DNA from: Micromonospora eburnea
Lineage (GTDB): Bacteria; Actinomycetota; Actinomycetes; Mycobacteriales; Micromonosporaceae
Direction: 5' to 3'
DNA: 64,000 nt
Assembly: GCF_900090225.1 (NCBI RefSeq)
Contig: NZ_FMHY01000002.1
Span: 5,890,001-5,954,000 of the forward strand
Part shown: one piece after another, positions 15,960 to 24,033 of the stretch
Layout: each line of letters starts with the position of its first letter
How positions within the stretch are numbered: the stretch's first letter is position 1
The notes under the pieces: model-generated
Seen by the model: the letters and a program-made list of their open reading frames with translations, nothing else
Database searches by the model: none
Told to the model about the DNA's origin: nothing
Position numbers and translations under genes: made by a program

Positions 15960-17501
15960 TCAGCCGGTCGGCGCGCCCGGCGGGATGAACGGTAGGGCCG
16001 GCGGCGGGCCGGACTCGATCAGTCGCCACAGCGCGTCGGTGTCCAGGTGCTCCTCCACCAGGTCGCCGAGCAGGTCCAGGGTCCGCTCGCGGGCGGCGGC
16101 GAACGCGGTGTCCGGGGCGACCTTGAAGCCGGTGCGACCGGCCGACCGGGCGACCTCGGTGAGGAATCGGCGGCGGAACTCGTCGGACTCGAAGGTGCCG
16201 TGCCAGTGGGTGCCGTGCACGGCACCGAGCCGGGCTCCCTCACCGACGCCGTTGGCGTACCGGAGCAGCGGCGGCAGAGCCGGGTCGGCGGCGGAGACGT
16301 ACCCGTGATGGATCTCGTAGCCCTGGACTGGGACGTCACCGGCGGCGGTACCGGTGGCCCGGCGGACCGTCTTGCGCGCGTCGAAGGTCACCTCGATGGG
16401 CAGCAGCCCGAGCCCGGGGACACTGCCCCGGCCGCTCTCCACCGGGTCGTGGATGGTCCGGGCCAGCATCTGGAACCCGCCGCAGATGCCGAGCAGCGGC
16501 CGGCCGGCGGCGGCGTGCGCCGTGACGGCGTCGGCCAGGCCGGTCTCCCGTAGCCAGGCCAGGTCGGCCACGGTCGACTTGGAGCCGGGTAGCACCACCA
16601 GGTCGGCGGCGGCCAACTCGGCCGGCTCGATCGTCAGCCGCACCCGCACCCCCGGCTCGGTGGCCAGGGCCTCGACGTCGGTGGCGTTGCTGATCCGGGG
16701 CAGCCGGACCACCGCCACGTCGAGCCAGTCAGTGCCCCGAGGCGCCGCCGGCCGGCCGAGCACCCGGCCGTACGCGAGCGAGTCCTCGGCGTCCAGCCAG
16801 AGGTCCAGCTCCCAGGGCAGCACCCCGTACGTGGGCCGGCCGGTCACCCGGTGCAGCATGTCCAGCCCCGGCCGGAGCAGCCCCGGATCACCCCGGAACT
16901 TGTTGATCACAAAGCCGGCGACCAGGGCCTGGTCGGCCGGATCGAGCAGCGCGACGGTGCCGAACATCGAGGCGAACACGCCACCCCGGTCGATGTCACC
17001 GACCACGATGGTGGGCAGGCCGGCGTGCCGGGCCAGCCCCATGTTCACGTAGTCGCCGGCCCGCAGGTTGATCTCGGCAGGGCTGCCGGCGCCCTCGCAG
17101 ATCACCACGTCGTACGCCGACCGCAGCTCGGCCAGCGCCGCGTACGCGGTCTCGGCGAGCCGGGGACGCAGTTGCCGGTAGTTGCCGGCGGTGATCGTGT
17201 CGACCGCCTCGCCGAGCAGCACCACCTGGCTGGCGTGGTCGCTGCCCGGCTTGAGCAGCACCGGATTGAAGCGCAGGTCCGGGGCGAGCCCGCAGGCGGC
17301 CGCCTGCATCGCCTGGGCCCGGCCGATCTCGCCGCCGCGCCCGTCGGGGCCGACCACGACGGCCGAGTTGTTGGACATGTTCTGCGCCTTGAACGGCGCC
17401 ACCCGGACGCCCCGACGCCACAGCCACCGGCAGATACCGGCGGTGAGCACGCTCTTGCCCGCGTCGGAGGTGGTGCCGGCGACCAGCAGCCCGCCGCTCA
17501 C
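15960..17501 (-). CDS. cobQ: Cobyric acid synthase
   Basis: 513 residues. Amidates the b, d, e and g side chains of adenosylcobyrinate a,c-diamide using glutamine and ATP. Seen: GTTSDAGKSVLTAGICRWL (P-loop, 9-27), FKAQNMSNNS, EGAGSPAEINL, VGDIDRGGVFAS, and in the glutaminase half ICGGFQMLA (catalytic Cys) and VHGTHWHGTFE near the C-terminus. The GTG start at 17501 overlaps the cbiB stop (GTGA). Full family length. Confidence 0.96.
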   Translation of the reverse strand: MSGGLLVAGTTSDAGKSVLTAGICRWLWRRGVRVAPFKAQNMSNNSAVVVGPDGRGGEIGRAQAMQAAACGLAPDLRFNPVLLKPGSDHASQVVLLGEAVDTITAGNYRQLRPRLAETAYAALAELRSAYDVVICEGAGSPAEINLRAGDYVNMGLARHAGLPTIVVGDIDRGGVFASMFGTVALLDPADQALVAGFVINKFRGDPGLLRPGLDMLHRVTGRPTYGVLPWELDLWLDAEDSLAYGRVLGRPAAPRGTDWLDVAVVRLPRISNATDVEALATEPGVRVRLTIEPAELAAADLVVLPGSKSTVADLAWLRETGLADAVTAHAAAGRPLLGICGGFQMLARTIHDPVESGRGSVPGLGLLPIEVTFDARKTVRRATGTAAGDVPVQGYEIHHGYVSAADPALPPLLRYANGVGEGARLGAVHGTHWHGTFESDEFRRRFLTEVARSAGRTGFKVAPDTAFAAARERTLDLLGDLVEEHLDTDALWRLIESGPPPALPFIPPGAPTG

Positions 17502-18499
17502 CGCCCCCTCCTCACGGTCCGGCGCAGCGCAGAACGGGCGGCCGCGCCGACCAGGCGGCCAACGGTCAGCGGGTAGGCCGCGGCGAGGCCGAGCGCGGCC
17601 ACGCCGACCGCGCCGGAGATCCGGGCGGCCCGTTCCAGGTGCCGCGCCTCGGCCCGGGGCCCGTCGCCGAGGAATGGCCGGGTCTCGGAACGCCCGAAGT
17701 AGACGTTCCGCCCGCCCAGCCGTACGCCGAGCGCGCCGGCCATCGCGGCCTCGCACTGGCCGGCGTTCGGGCTCGGGTGGTCGTTGCGGTCCCGGCGCCA
17801 GATCCGCCAGGCGGCTCTCCGGTCCCCGTCGGCGACCGGCGCGACCGCGATGGTGAGCAACCCGGTCAGCCGGGCCGGAACGAGGTTGAGCAGGTCGTCC
17901 AGGCGCGCGGCCGGGGTGCCGAAGCGGGCGTAGCGGGGCGAGCGGTGCCCGACCATCGCGTCGAGCGTGTTCGCCGCCCGGTAGCCGAGCAGGCCGGGCA
18001 GCCCGGCGATCGCACCCCAGGCCAGCGGCGCGACGACCGCGTCGGAGGTGTTCTCGGCGACCGACTCGACGGTGGCCCGGGCCAGTTCCGGCTCGTCCAG
18101 CGCGGCGGGGTCCCGACCACAGAGATGGTTGAGCCGGCTGCGGGCGGCGGGCAGGTCGCCGTCGCGCAGCGCCCGAGCCATCACCGTCGACTCGTGCCGC
18201 AGGGTACGACCGCCCAGCACGGTCCAGGTGCCGGCGGCCACCAGCGCCGCTCGGGCCAGCGGCCGACGTCGGGTGGCGAGCGTGGCGGCGGCGCCGAGCA
18301 GCACCGGCGCACCGACGGCGAGCGCGGTGAACGCCGCGCCGGCCGATCGGTCCGGCCGGTGGATCCGTTGCTCCAGTGCCCCGGCCGCCCGGCCGAAACC
18401 GGCCACCGGGTGCCACCGGCGGGGGTCACCCAGCAGCGCGTCCAGGGCGTAGCCCGCCACCAGTCCCGCCGCGTTCGCCATCGCGGTCACCTGCCGCAC
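17498..18499 (-). CDS. cbiB: Adenosylcobinamide-phosphate synthase, membrane protein
   Basis: 333 residues, also named cobD. It attaches the aminopropanol arm to adenosylcobyric acid in the membrane. Visible: LLGDPRRWHPVAGFG near the N-terminus, helices at about 58-75 and 80-98, AENTSDAVVAPLAW, GHRSPRYARFG, DRNDHPSPNAGQCEAAMAGALGVRLGG, and a last helix about 292-312. The start is GTG 18499, with GGAGG about 8 bases upstream; GTG 18490 and ATG 18481 are alternatives. It leads the cbiB-cobQ pair. Confidence 0.93.
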   Translation of the reverse strand: MRQVTAMANAAGLVAGYALDALLGDPRRWHPVAGFGRAAGALEQRIHRPDRSAGAAFTALAVGAPVLLGAAATLATRRRPLARAALVAAGTWTVLGGRTLRHESTVMARALRDGDLPAARSRLNHLCGRDPAALDEPELARATVESVAENTSDAVVAPLAWGAIAGLPGLLGYRAANTLDAMVGHRSPRYARFGTPAARLDDLLNLVPARLTGLLTIAVAPVADGDRRAAWRIWRRDRNDHPSPNAGQCEAAMAGALGVRLGGRNVYFGRSETRPFLGDGPRAEARHLERAARISGAVGVAALGLAAAYPLTVGRLVGAAARSALRRTVRRGR

Positions 18500-18586
18500 C
18501 CGTCACCACCTCCGGCCGGCCAGCCTAGTCGTACGGCGGGGCGGCCACCTCGGCGTCGCCGCCCCGCCCCGGTACGAAGCGGTCGC

Positions 18587-19365
18587 TCAGGCCGGCACCG
18601 GCGTCCGCCGCCGCCCCCGGCGGCCCGGACCGGTCGGGGTGACATCGCCGGCGTCGGGCGTGGGGGGCGTCTCGCCGCTGTCCTCGTCGGGTTCGGGGGC
18701 CAACTCGTCGTCCCCGTCGTCATCACCGGCCTCCCCGGCCGGCGAGTCGAACGGGTCGACCAGCCCGTCGGTGTCACCCGCCAGCCCGGCCGGGTCGCCC
18801 GACAGCTCGTGCCCGTCCCGCCCGGGGAACTCCGACAGGTCGTGGGCGGCCCGCGTGGCGAACTCCGGCAGCTCGAAATCGTCGTCGAACGGCCGGTCGT
18901 CGAGGGTGGCCGGCACGTGCGCGACCGGCACCGGCTCGGTCTCCTCGCCGTGCACCCGGCGCTCGGCCTCGGCGTCCTCGACGGTGCTGGTGGTCATGCC
19001 GGGCCGGTTGCGCAGGAAACGGCCCCGGCCCCGGGACAGGTCGTGGCCGACCGCGACCGCCTCCAACTCGTAGAGCGTGCGGTGGTTGCCCGCGTCGTCG
19101 GTCCAGTCACGGGTGTAGAGCCGGCCGACGACAACCACCGGGTCGCCGACCATCACCGAGGCGGCCACCCCTCGGCCAGCTTGCGCCAGCAGTTCACCCG
19201 CACCCGCAGGCTGTTCCCGTCGACCCAGCGGCCGCTGTCCCGGTCCAGCCGGCGAGCGGTGGAGGCGACCTTGAAATTGGCCACCAGGGTGTTGCTCTGT
19301 GTGGTGCGGCGCCACTCCGGCGCGGTCAGAACATTACCGATAATCGTTACATAGGTGTCGAACAT
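18587..19365 (-). pseudogene. ssb: Single-stranded DNA-binding protein, frameshifted
   Basis: Two frames make up one SSB. 19365 down to about 19170 encodes the N-terminal OB-fold (FDTYVTIIGNVLTAPEWRR, LRVRVNCWRKLAEG). The continuation ASVMVGDPVVVVGRLYTRDW is in another frame from about 19172 to 18587. The join is a run of four G on the coding strand (CCCC at 19169-19172); one more base would restore a protein of about 259 residues with an Asp/Glu-rich tail ending GRRGRRRTPVPA. The usual acidic DDxxPF tip is absent. This is either a sequencing error, a true inactivation or slippage. ATG start with GGAGGGGCG upstream. Confidence 0.85.
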
Positions 19366-19630
19366 CGCCCCTCCACAGAGACTCGGCTTGTCAGGGCCGA
19401 GCCTCGACCGGCGGAGACCCGGTCACCAGCGGCGCCGGCCGCGCCTGTGGACGACGGACCGGCTGTGGACAACCACCTGATCAAGGTCCCGTCTGCTAGG
19501 GACCACTGCCCCTACAGCGGCGACCTGCGGCGCAGCATGATCAGAAGTGCCGACCGGGACACCGAGGTCAGGGGTTCCGGACGCCACCCGACCGGGTAGG
19601 AGTCGATCAACCGAGAGAAAGGGCAGCGAG

Positions 19631-20095
19631 ATGACCATCCGCGCACCCCGTACCGACGCCCGTGGGGGCCGGGCGATGAGCGCCGTGGCGAACCCCGCGA
19701 CCGTGGCCGAGTGCCTGCGGGTCGGCGCCGGGTTCTCCCAGGGCGACCGCAACTGGATCGCCGAACGGTTCGCCACCCTGGACGCCCGGCTCGCCGGGTT
19801 CCACGCCGACGCCACCGAACTGGAGGTGTCGGTCAAGAATCGCGAGGCCCGGGGGCAGAAGGTGACCCTGGAGTGCTGGATCGCGGGCCGGCAGAAGATC
19901 GTCACCACCTCGGCCGAGGAGGAGCTGCACGCCGCGCTCAACGACGTCCGGGACGACCTGCGCCGCCGGCTCAACGACGCGAAGACCCGGCAGGAGCCGC
20001 GCAACAACAAGCACCTGCGCCAGGGACACCACGTCGAGGCCGTACCGGCCCAGGTCGGGGCGGCCGACGAGCCGGCCGCGGCGGAGGCCGCCTGA
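19631..20095 (+). CDS. HPF/RaiA family ribosome-associated protein
   Basis: 154 residues. Contains the sigma-54-modulation/S30EA fold: GFSQGDRNWIAERFATLDARLAGFHADATELEVSVKNRE, then VTLECWIAG and EEELHAALNDVRDDLRRRLNDAK. It lacks the long C-terminal dimerisation domain of actinobacterial long HPF. Likely binds the ribosome and damps translation under stress. The start is ATG 19631 with AGGGCAGCGAG upstream; another ATG at 19676 is less likely. A strong terminator follows. Confidence 0.8.
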   Translation: MTIRAPRTDARGGRAMSAVANPATVAECLRVGAGFSQGDRNWIAERFATLDARLAGFHADATELEVSVKNREARGQKVTLECWIAGRQKIVTTSAEEELHAALNDVRDDLRRRLNDAKTRQEPRNNKHLRQGHHVEAVPAQVGAADEPAAAEAA

Positions 20096-20100
20096 GGGCT

Positions 20101-20146
20101 CCCCCCGCTCCCGTCCGGGCCGGTGCGAGGGGACGGGAGCGGGGGG
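20101..20146 (+). terminator. Terminator after HPF/RaiA gene
   Basis: 16-bp perfect arms, CCCCCCGCTCCCGTCC (20101-20116) and its complement (20131-20146), loop 14 bases, 5 bases after the stop codon. Confidence 0.75.
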
Positions 20147-20170
20147 CTACCGCCGGGTAGCGTCACGGCG

Positions 20171-20176
20171 TACCGT
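20171..20176 (+). promoter_or_regulatory. Candidate -10 box of hydrolase gene
   Basis: TACCGT, 7 bases before GTG 20184. Confidence 0.45.
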
Positions 20177-20183
20177 CGCGGTC

Positions 20184-21227
20184 GTGGAACCCGACGTGCT
20201 GGGACCGCCGTACGAGCGGCAGACGATCGACCTCGGCGACGACGACGAGGGTCCGGTCGTCGCGACCCTGGTCCGCCGGCGGGCCGAGCGTCCGGCCCGC
20301 CGGGCCGTGCTCTACGTGCACGGCTTCGTCGACTACTTCTTCCAGACCCACGTCGCCGACTTCTTCGCCGCGCGGGGTTGGGCCTTCTACGCCCTCGACC
20401 TGCGCAAGTACGGCCGCAGCCTGCTGCCGCACCAGACCCCGAACTTCTGCCGCGACCTGAGCGACTACTTCCCGGAGCTGGACGCGGCCGCCGAGATCAT
20501 CCGCACCGACGAGGGGCACGACAAGCTACTCGTCATGGGTCACTCCACCGGCGGCCTGATCATCTCGCTGTGGGCGCACGCCCGCCGCGAGGCCGGCCTG
20601 GTTGACGGCCTCCTCCTCAACAGCCCCTTCTTCGACATCAACGCCCCCTGGCTGGTCCGTCGCCCCCTCGCGGCCGCCGTCTGCCGGCTGGGCCGTCGGG
20701 CGCCGCACCGCGCCCTCCCGTTCCGGCTCGGCACCGTGTACGGCCAGAGCCTGCACGCCGACCACCGCGGCGAGTGGCGGTACGACCTGGCCTGGAAGCC
20801 GCTCGCCGGGTTCCCGGTACGCGCCGGCTGGCTCGACGCGATCCGCGCCGGCCAGCGACAGCTCCGGGCCGGCCTGGACATCCGGGTGCCGGTCCTGCTC
20901 GCCTGCTCCACCCGCAGCTACCGGGGCATGAGGTGGCACGAGTCGGCCACCCTCGCCGACGCCGTGCTGGACGTGGAGCACATGGTGCGCTGGGCGCCCC
21001 GGCTCGGCCGGCACGTCACCCTGGCCCGCTTCGACGGCGGGCTGCACGACCTGACGCTCTCCAGCCCCGCCGTACGCGAAAGGGTCCTCGCCGAGGCCGG
21101 ACGGTGGGCGGAGGCGTTCCTCGGCACCGGCCCGACCGACCCCGCACCGACCGACCCGACGCCGGGCGGCCCTCCGGTGGCGCGCCAGCCGGCCGATGAC
21201 CGGGCCGGCGCCGCCGCCGAGGGCTGA
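20184..21227 (+). CDS. Alpha/beta hydrolase (serine aminopeptidase S33-like)
   Basis: 347 residues. Nucleophile elbow VMGHSTGGLI (Ser about 114), oxyanion-hole VLYVHGFVDYFF, and catalytic His in FDGGLHDLTLS near residue 285. This is the monoacylglycerol-lipase-like/S33 type; natural substrate unknown. The C-terminal 35 residues are Pro/Thr/Asp-rich and probably disordered. The stop is 10 bases from the stop of the convergent gene at 21238. Confidence 0.88.
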   Translation: MEPDVLGPPYERQTIDLGDDDEGPVVATLVRRRAERPARRAVLYVHGFVDYFFQTHVADFFAARGWAFYALDLRKYGRSLLPHQTPNFCRDLSDYFPELDAAAEIIRTDEGHDKLLVMGHSTGGLIISLWAHARREAGLVDGLLLNSPFFDINAPWLVRRPLAAAVCRLGRRAPHRALPFRLGTVYGQSLHADHRGEWRYDLAWKPLAGFPVRAGWLDAIRAGQRQLRAGLDIRVPVLLACSTRSYRGMRWHESATLADAVLDVEHMVRWAPRLGRHVTLARFDGGLHDLTLSSPAVRERVLAEAGRWAEAFLGTGPTDPAPTDPTPGGPPVARQPADDRAGAAAEG

Positions 21228-21237
21228 ACCGGAAGGA

Positions 21238-21981
21238 TCAGCGGTAGCCGGCGGTCGCCGCCGCGATGGCCGAACTGATCCGGTCGAACGTCGCGACCTG
21301 GTGACCACCCTGCTCGCCGGGCAGCACCAGGCCGAGGCAGCGCAGCGCCAGCTCCCCCTCGGCGCGCGTCCCGACGGCGAACACGGGCGCGCCGACGTAC
21401 CCCGCGGGCAGCTCGGTGGTGACGCGCAGGTCGTCGCCGTCCCGGACCACCCGCTCGATCACCGCCTCCAACGGCCGCGACCCGTCGTCGGCGACGCCGA
21501 GCGCCAGCACGAACGCCGCGCTCGGGTCCGCGCCGATCCCGGCGATCACGTCGGCCCGCGCGGCCACCGCGTCGGTCACCTGCTGGGTACGCCAGCACCA
21601 GCCCTGGTCCTCGGCGTACCCGTGCAGCCCGCCGGTGGGCATGGCGGCCACACCGATCTCCGGAAGGTGCAGCCACTGGCCGGCGAAGTCGGGCATCAGG
21701 ATGCCGCCGTCCGACGCCGCGTCCGCCGGCTCCGTGACGCTCGGCCGCAGACCGATTTCCCCGTACGACGCTGTGGTGGCCGCCTCGGCGGTCAGCAGCC
21801 ACTCGTGCACCACGTCCCCGTCGTCGGTGGCGCCGACCAGCTCGCTGTAGAAAAAGGCGGTGGCGAAGCCCTGCACGGCCGCTCCAGGGCGGTCGAACCG
21901 GCTCAGCGGCAGAATGGACCGCCCGAGCAGCTGGCAGAGCTCGTAGACGATCTCGTTTTCGGTCTCCTGATCGAGCAGCAC
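21238..21981 (-). CDS. Conserved hypothetical protein, possibly trypsin-like fold
   Basis: 247 residues from GTG 21981, which lies 7 bases after TACCCT. Not firmly recognised. The C-terminal stretch ELPAGYVGAPVFAVG followed by LRCLGLVLPGE resembles the region around the active Ser of trypsin-like peptidases, but here the Gly-x-Ser-Gly position reads Gly-Tyr-Val-Gly, so a protease activity is doubtful. No signal peptide or membrane helix. The frame extends upstream without a good start. Confidence 0.6.
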   Translation of the reverse strand: MLLDQETENEIVYELCQLLGRSILPLSRFDRPGAAVQGFATAFFYSELVGATDDGDVVHEWLLTAEAATTASYGEIGLRPSVTEPADAASDGGILMPDFAGQWLHLPEIGVAAMPTGGLHGYAEDQGWCWRTQQVTDAVAARADVIAGIGADPSAAFVLALGVADDGSRPLEAVIERVVRDGDDLRVTTELPAGYVGAPVFAVGTRAEGELALRCLGLVLPGEQGGHQVATFDRISSAIAAATAGYR

Positions 21982-21988
21982 GACGCAG

Positions 21989-21994
21989 AGGGTA
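21989..21994 (-). promoter_or_regulatory. Candidate -10 box of 247-residue gene
   Basis: TACCCT on the minus strand, 7 bases before GTG 21981; it sets the start. Confidence 0.45.
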
Positions 21995-22145
21995 CAAACC
22001 GGGCCGCGCGGCCCGCGCGCGGGGCGTAACGGGGGTGCCGGGATGGGACACCTCGTGCGACCCTGGGCACCGATGTGGCCGCGACCACCCGTTCCCCCGA
22101 CGATGTCGGGGGCGGCGGTACCCTCTTGGCGCGACACGTCGACGC

Positions 22146-22221
22146 GCGCCCGTAGCTCAGCGGATAGAGCAGGGGACTTCTAATCCCAAGGCCGCAGGTT
22201 CGAATCCTGCCGGGCGCACCA
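22146..22221 (+). tRNA. tRNA-Arg (anticodon TCT)
   Basis: Complete cloverleaf: acceptor GCGCCCG (22146-22152) pairs with CGGGCGC (22211-22217), D arm GCTC...GAGC, anticodon loop CTTCTAA (anticodon TCT), T arm GCAGGTTCGAATCCTGC, encoded CCA at 22219-22221. The outermost anticodon-stem pair is a G-A mismatch. Its 3' 45 bases or so form one side of an integration duplication (see 24034). Confidence 0.95.
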
Positions 22222-22223
22222 CC
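22177..22223 (+). repeat. attL: tRNA-Arg 3' end (integration core)
   Basis: 47-bp direct repeat starting at CTTCTAATCCC; 46 of 47 bases match 24034-24080. Typical core for an actinobacterial tyrosine integrase using a tRNA 3' end. Confidence 0.85.
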
Positions 22224-22289
22224 GCTGTCCCAGGTCAACGGCCTGCCGCTCCCGGTCCGGTCGATCACCTTGGTTCCCGTACAGCCAAG

Positions 22290-22470
22290 TCAGCCGAAGA
22301 GGTGTTTCGCGGACTCGTCTACGGCGGCCCGCTCGATCTCCGGCAGAACGTGGGCGTAGGTGTTCATCGTCAACCCGATCTGGCTGTGACCGAGCACCTT
22401 CATCACCGTCCGGGGCGACGCCCCGCAGGCGAGCAGGAACGTCACGCAGGCATACCGCAGGTCATGAAGG
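22290..22470 (-). pseudogene. Integrase remnant A (C-terminal catalytic part)
   Basis: On the minus strand the frame ending at the TGA at 22290-22292 reads LRLHDLRYACVTFLLACG, SPRTVMKVLGHSQIGLTMN and TYAHVLPEIERAAVDE, ending AKHLFG. This is the C-terminal half of a tyrosine recombinase, with HDLR (catalytic His/Arg), GHS and the Tyr nucleophile in TYAHV all present. Upstream the similarity stops near 22500, so the gene is 5'-truncated. It lies 70 bases from the tRNA 3' end, as expected for an element integrase. Confidence 0.8.
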
Positions 22471-22558
22471 CGCAGCCAGTCAAGGCGGCCCGCAAGGCGG
22501 GCCGCTGGCTGGCCCCGGCCTGCTGGCCACGCTTGGGGAGGACACGATCAGAAGACCT

Positions 22559-22579
22559 CGGGGCTCCGCCCCGAACCCC
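22559..22579. repeat. GC hairpin repeat, copy 1
   Basis: GGGGCTCCGCCCCGAACCCC (22560-22579), also found at 23887-23906. The GGGGC-TCC-GCCCC part forms a small hairpin, a sequence I know as common near actinomycete mobile DNA. Confidence 0.6.
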
Positions 22580-22617
22580 GGCCCTCCTCGGAGATCCGCC
22601 AGCCATAATGCGGCATC

Positions 22618-23058
22618 ATGAACACCCCGCTGATCATCGGCTATCCACCCGCAGGAAGCACGTGGGTGCTTCATCCACCGGAAGATCCGCGGGGTGACGG
22701 CTACGTCGCCGTGATGCAGGTGGAACTGTATGACCAAGGGCTCACCGCCGGGCGCGGAATAGAGCTTGCATGGCTTACGCATGCCCAAGAGCCGGACCTC
22801 GTGGACTTCTTCCAGCAGCTAGCCGACGACTGGCGCGGATGGGACGGCGAACGAAGTTGGCGATCATTGGACGCCACCATGCGGATCACGGCCCAGCACG
22901 ACGGCAAGGGGCACGTCACACTAGGCGGCACCCTCCACCAGGACTCCTACTCACCTGACGGATGGCTCGCCCGAGTCTTCATCACCGTCGAGGCGGGAGA
23001 ACAAATGACGTCGCTGGTTGCCGATCTTCGTGCCCACTTCGGGCGACTGGCGAGGTGA
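22618..23058 (+). CDS. DUF6228-like hypothetical protein (element cargo)
   Basis: 146 residues: VMQVELYDQGLTAGRGIELAW, FFQQLADDWRGWDGERSWRSLDATMRI, HVTLGGTLHQDSYSPDGWLARVFITVEAGEQM. The pattern, a small beta-rich protein with a Trp-rich middle, resembles the DUF6228 family of actinomycetes; assigned by memory only. No known activity. It sits inside the tRNA-Arg element remnant between integrase remnants A and B, and looks intact. Confidence 0.6.
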   Translation: MNTPLIIGYPPAGSTWVLHPPEDPRGDGYVAVMQVELYDQGLTAGRGIELAWLTHAQEPDLVDFFQQLADDWRGWDGERSWRSLDATMRITAQHDGKGHVTLGGTLHQDSYSPDGWLARVFITVEAGEQMTSLVADLRAHFGRLAR

Positions 23059-23096
23059 CCCGTACAGCCTCCGTACAGCCATTCGTACAGCCAGGT

Positions 23097-23290
23097 CATC
23101 CGAAGAGGCTTCGCGGCCTCGTCCACGGCGGCCCGCTCGATCTCCGGCAGAACGTGGGCGTAGGTGTTCATCGTCAACCCGATCTGGCTGTGACCGAGCA
23201 CCTTCATCACCGTCCGAGGCGAGGCACCGGAGACGAGCAGAACGCCGCACAGGTGTGCCACAAATCGTGCAGCCGCAGCCAGTACAGGCC
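23097..23290 (-). pseudogene. Integrase remnant B (near-duplicate of A)
   Basis: About 190 bases closely matching 22290-22490. SPRTVMKVLGHSQIGLTMN and TYAHVLPEIERAAVDE are identical to A. The catalytic HDLR reads HDLW (Arg codon CGG changed to TGG), one base is missing after the GCGTTC codons, and the 3' end is shifted so the AKHLFG stop is lost. Clearly inactive. Confidence 0.8.
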
Positions 23291-23380
23291 GGCAGCCGCC
23301 GAATTTTGGGCGCCACGTCCGATCAATGCGGTCCGGTCTGGGTCCATTGCGTACCGACCTTGGACGGGACCAAGCACTTG

Positions 23381-23830
23381 CTACGTCTCGTGAGGATCTT
23401 CGAGGTGCGACCTGTCATCGAGGTCGACCACCATGTCCCCAAGGAAGCGGGCCCCGCAGCTATCGCAGAAGGCTCGCTCCGCTGCGCCGTCAACTACCAG
23501 CTGGCCGTCGGTACCTGGGTAGCCGAGGTACCACTGGCCATGCAGCTTGACCATCAGCTTCGGCCACCGCGGCTCGCAGGAGCACACGGTGTTGTCAGGC
23601 TCTCGCGCCCATTCGAACGGAGGCGGCGTGCCTGGTTCGATGATGAAGTTGCCCGGGTAGGTCGCGGAGCACTCGGCACACCTGGCTGACAGCTCCAAGA
23701 GCCTGGTCATTGGGCTGCCGTGCTCGGATGGTTGGCACGGCATGACATGACCGTTCATCTCCGTAACGAGAGCCGGCCACTGAGGCCGACAGCGGCACGC
23801 GGACTTCTTGGTCCTGAACAGCTTGATCAC
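23381..23830 (-). CDS. Hypothetical protein with four Cys clusters (element cargo)
   Basis: 149 residues from GTG 23830 (GGGAG upstream). Not recognised. Cysteine pairs CRC, CAEC, CSC and CDSC, with spaced Trp-Pro motifs (CRCRPQWPAL, CSCEPRWPKLMVKLHGQWY), look like two treble or ribbon zinc sites: KSACRCRPQWPALV and NTVCSCEPRWPKLMVK are internal repeats, as are SARCAECSATYPGNFI and RAFCDSCGARFLGDMV. So the protein consists of two homologous halves of about 70 residues. Metal binding is inferred. Confidence 0.6.
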   Translation of the reverse strand: MIKLFRTKKSACRCRPQWPALVTEMNGHVMPCQPSEHGSPMTRLLELSARCAECSATYPGNFIIEPGTPPPFEWAREPDNTVCSCEPRWPKLMVKLHGQWYLGYPGTDGQLVVDGAAERAFCDSCGARFLGDMVVDLDDRSHLEDPHET

Positions 23831-23886
23831 GCACGCTCCCGCACTCTGACGCTGAGGCGAGGAGCCTAGCGGGCGGTTAGACCTTG

Positions 23887-23906
23887 GGGGCTCCGCCCCG
23901 AACCCC
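23887..23906. repeat. GC hairpin repeat, copy 2
   Basis: Identical 20 bases to 22560-22579, near the other end of the element remnant, upstream of the Cys-rich gene. Confidence 0.6.
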
Positions 23907-24033
23907 CCCGGCCGCGCCAAGGCCAAGCCGATTCGCGGTCGCCTACAGCGAGCCTTGACACGACCGACGCCGCCCGACAACGCCAGACGGGCCGACCAGG
24001 GCCGCAGGCACCTGACCAGCCATCCACGATCTT

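Noticed and set aside
15960..18416. Long minus-strand frame extending cobQ by 300 residues upstream
   Set aside because: The extension is an out-of-frame shadow of cbiB with Arg/Ala-rich content; the GTGA overlap at 17498-17501 fixes the start.
21903..22268. Minus-strand frame containing GAPGRIRTCGLGIR across the tRNA
   Set aside because: It is the antisense of tRNA-Arg and its flank, a well-known false reading frame.
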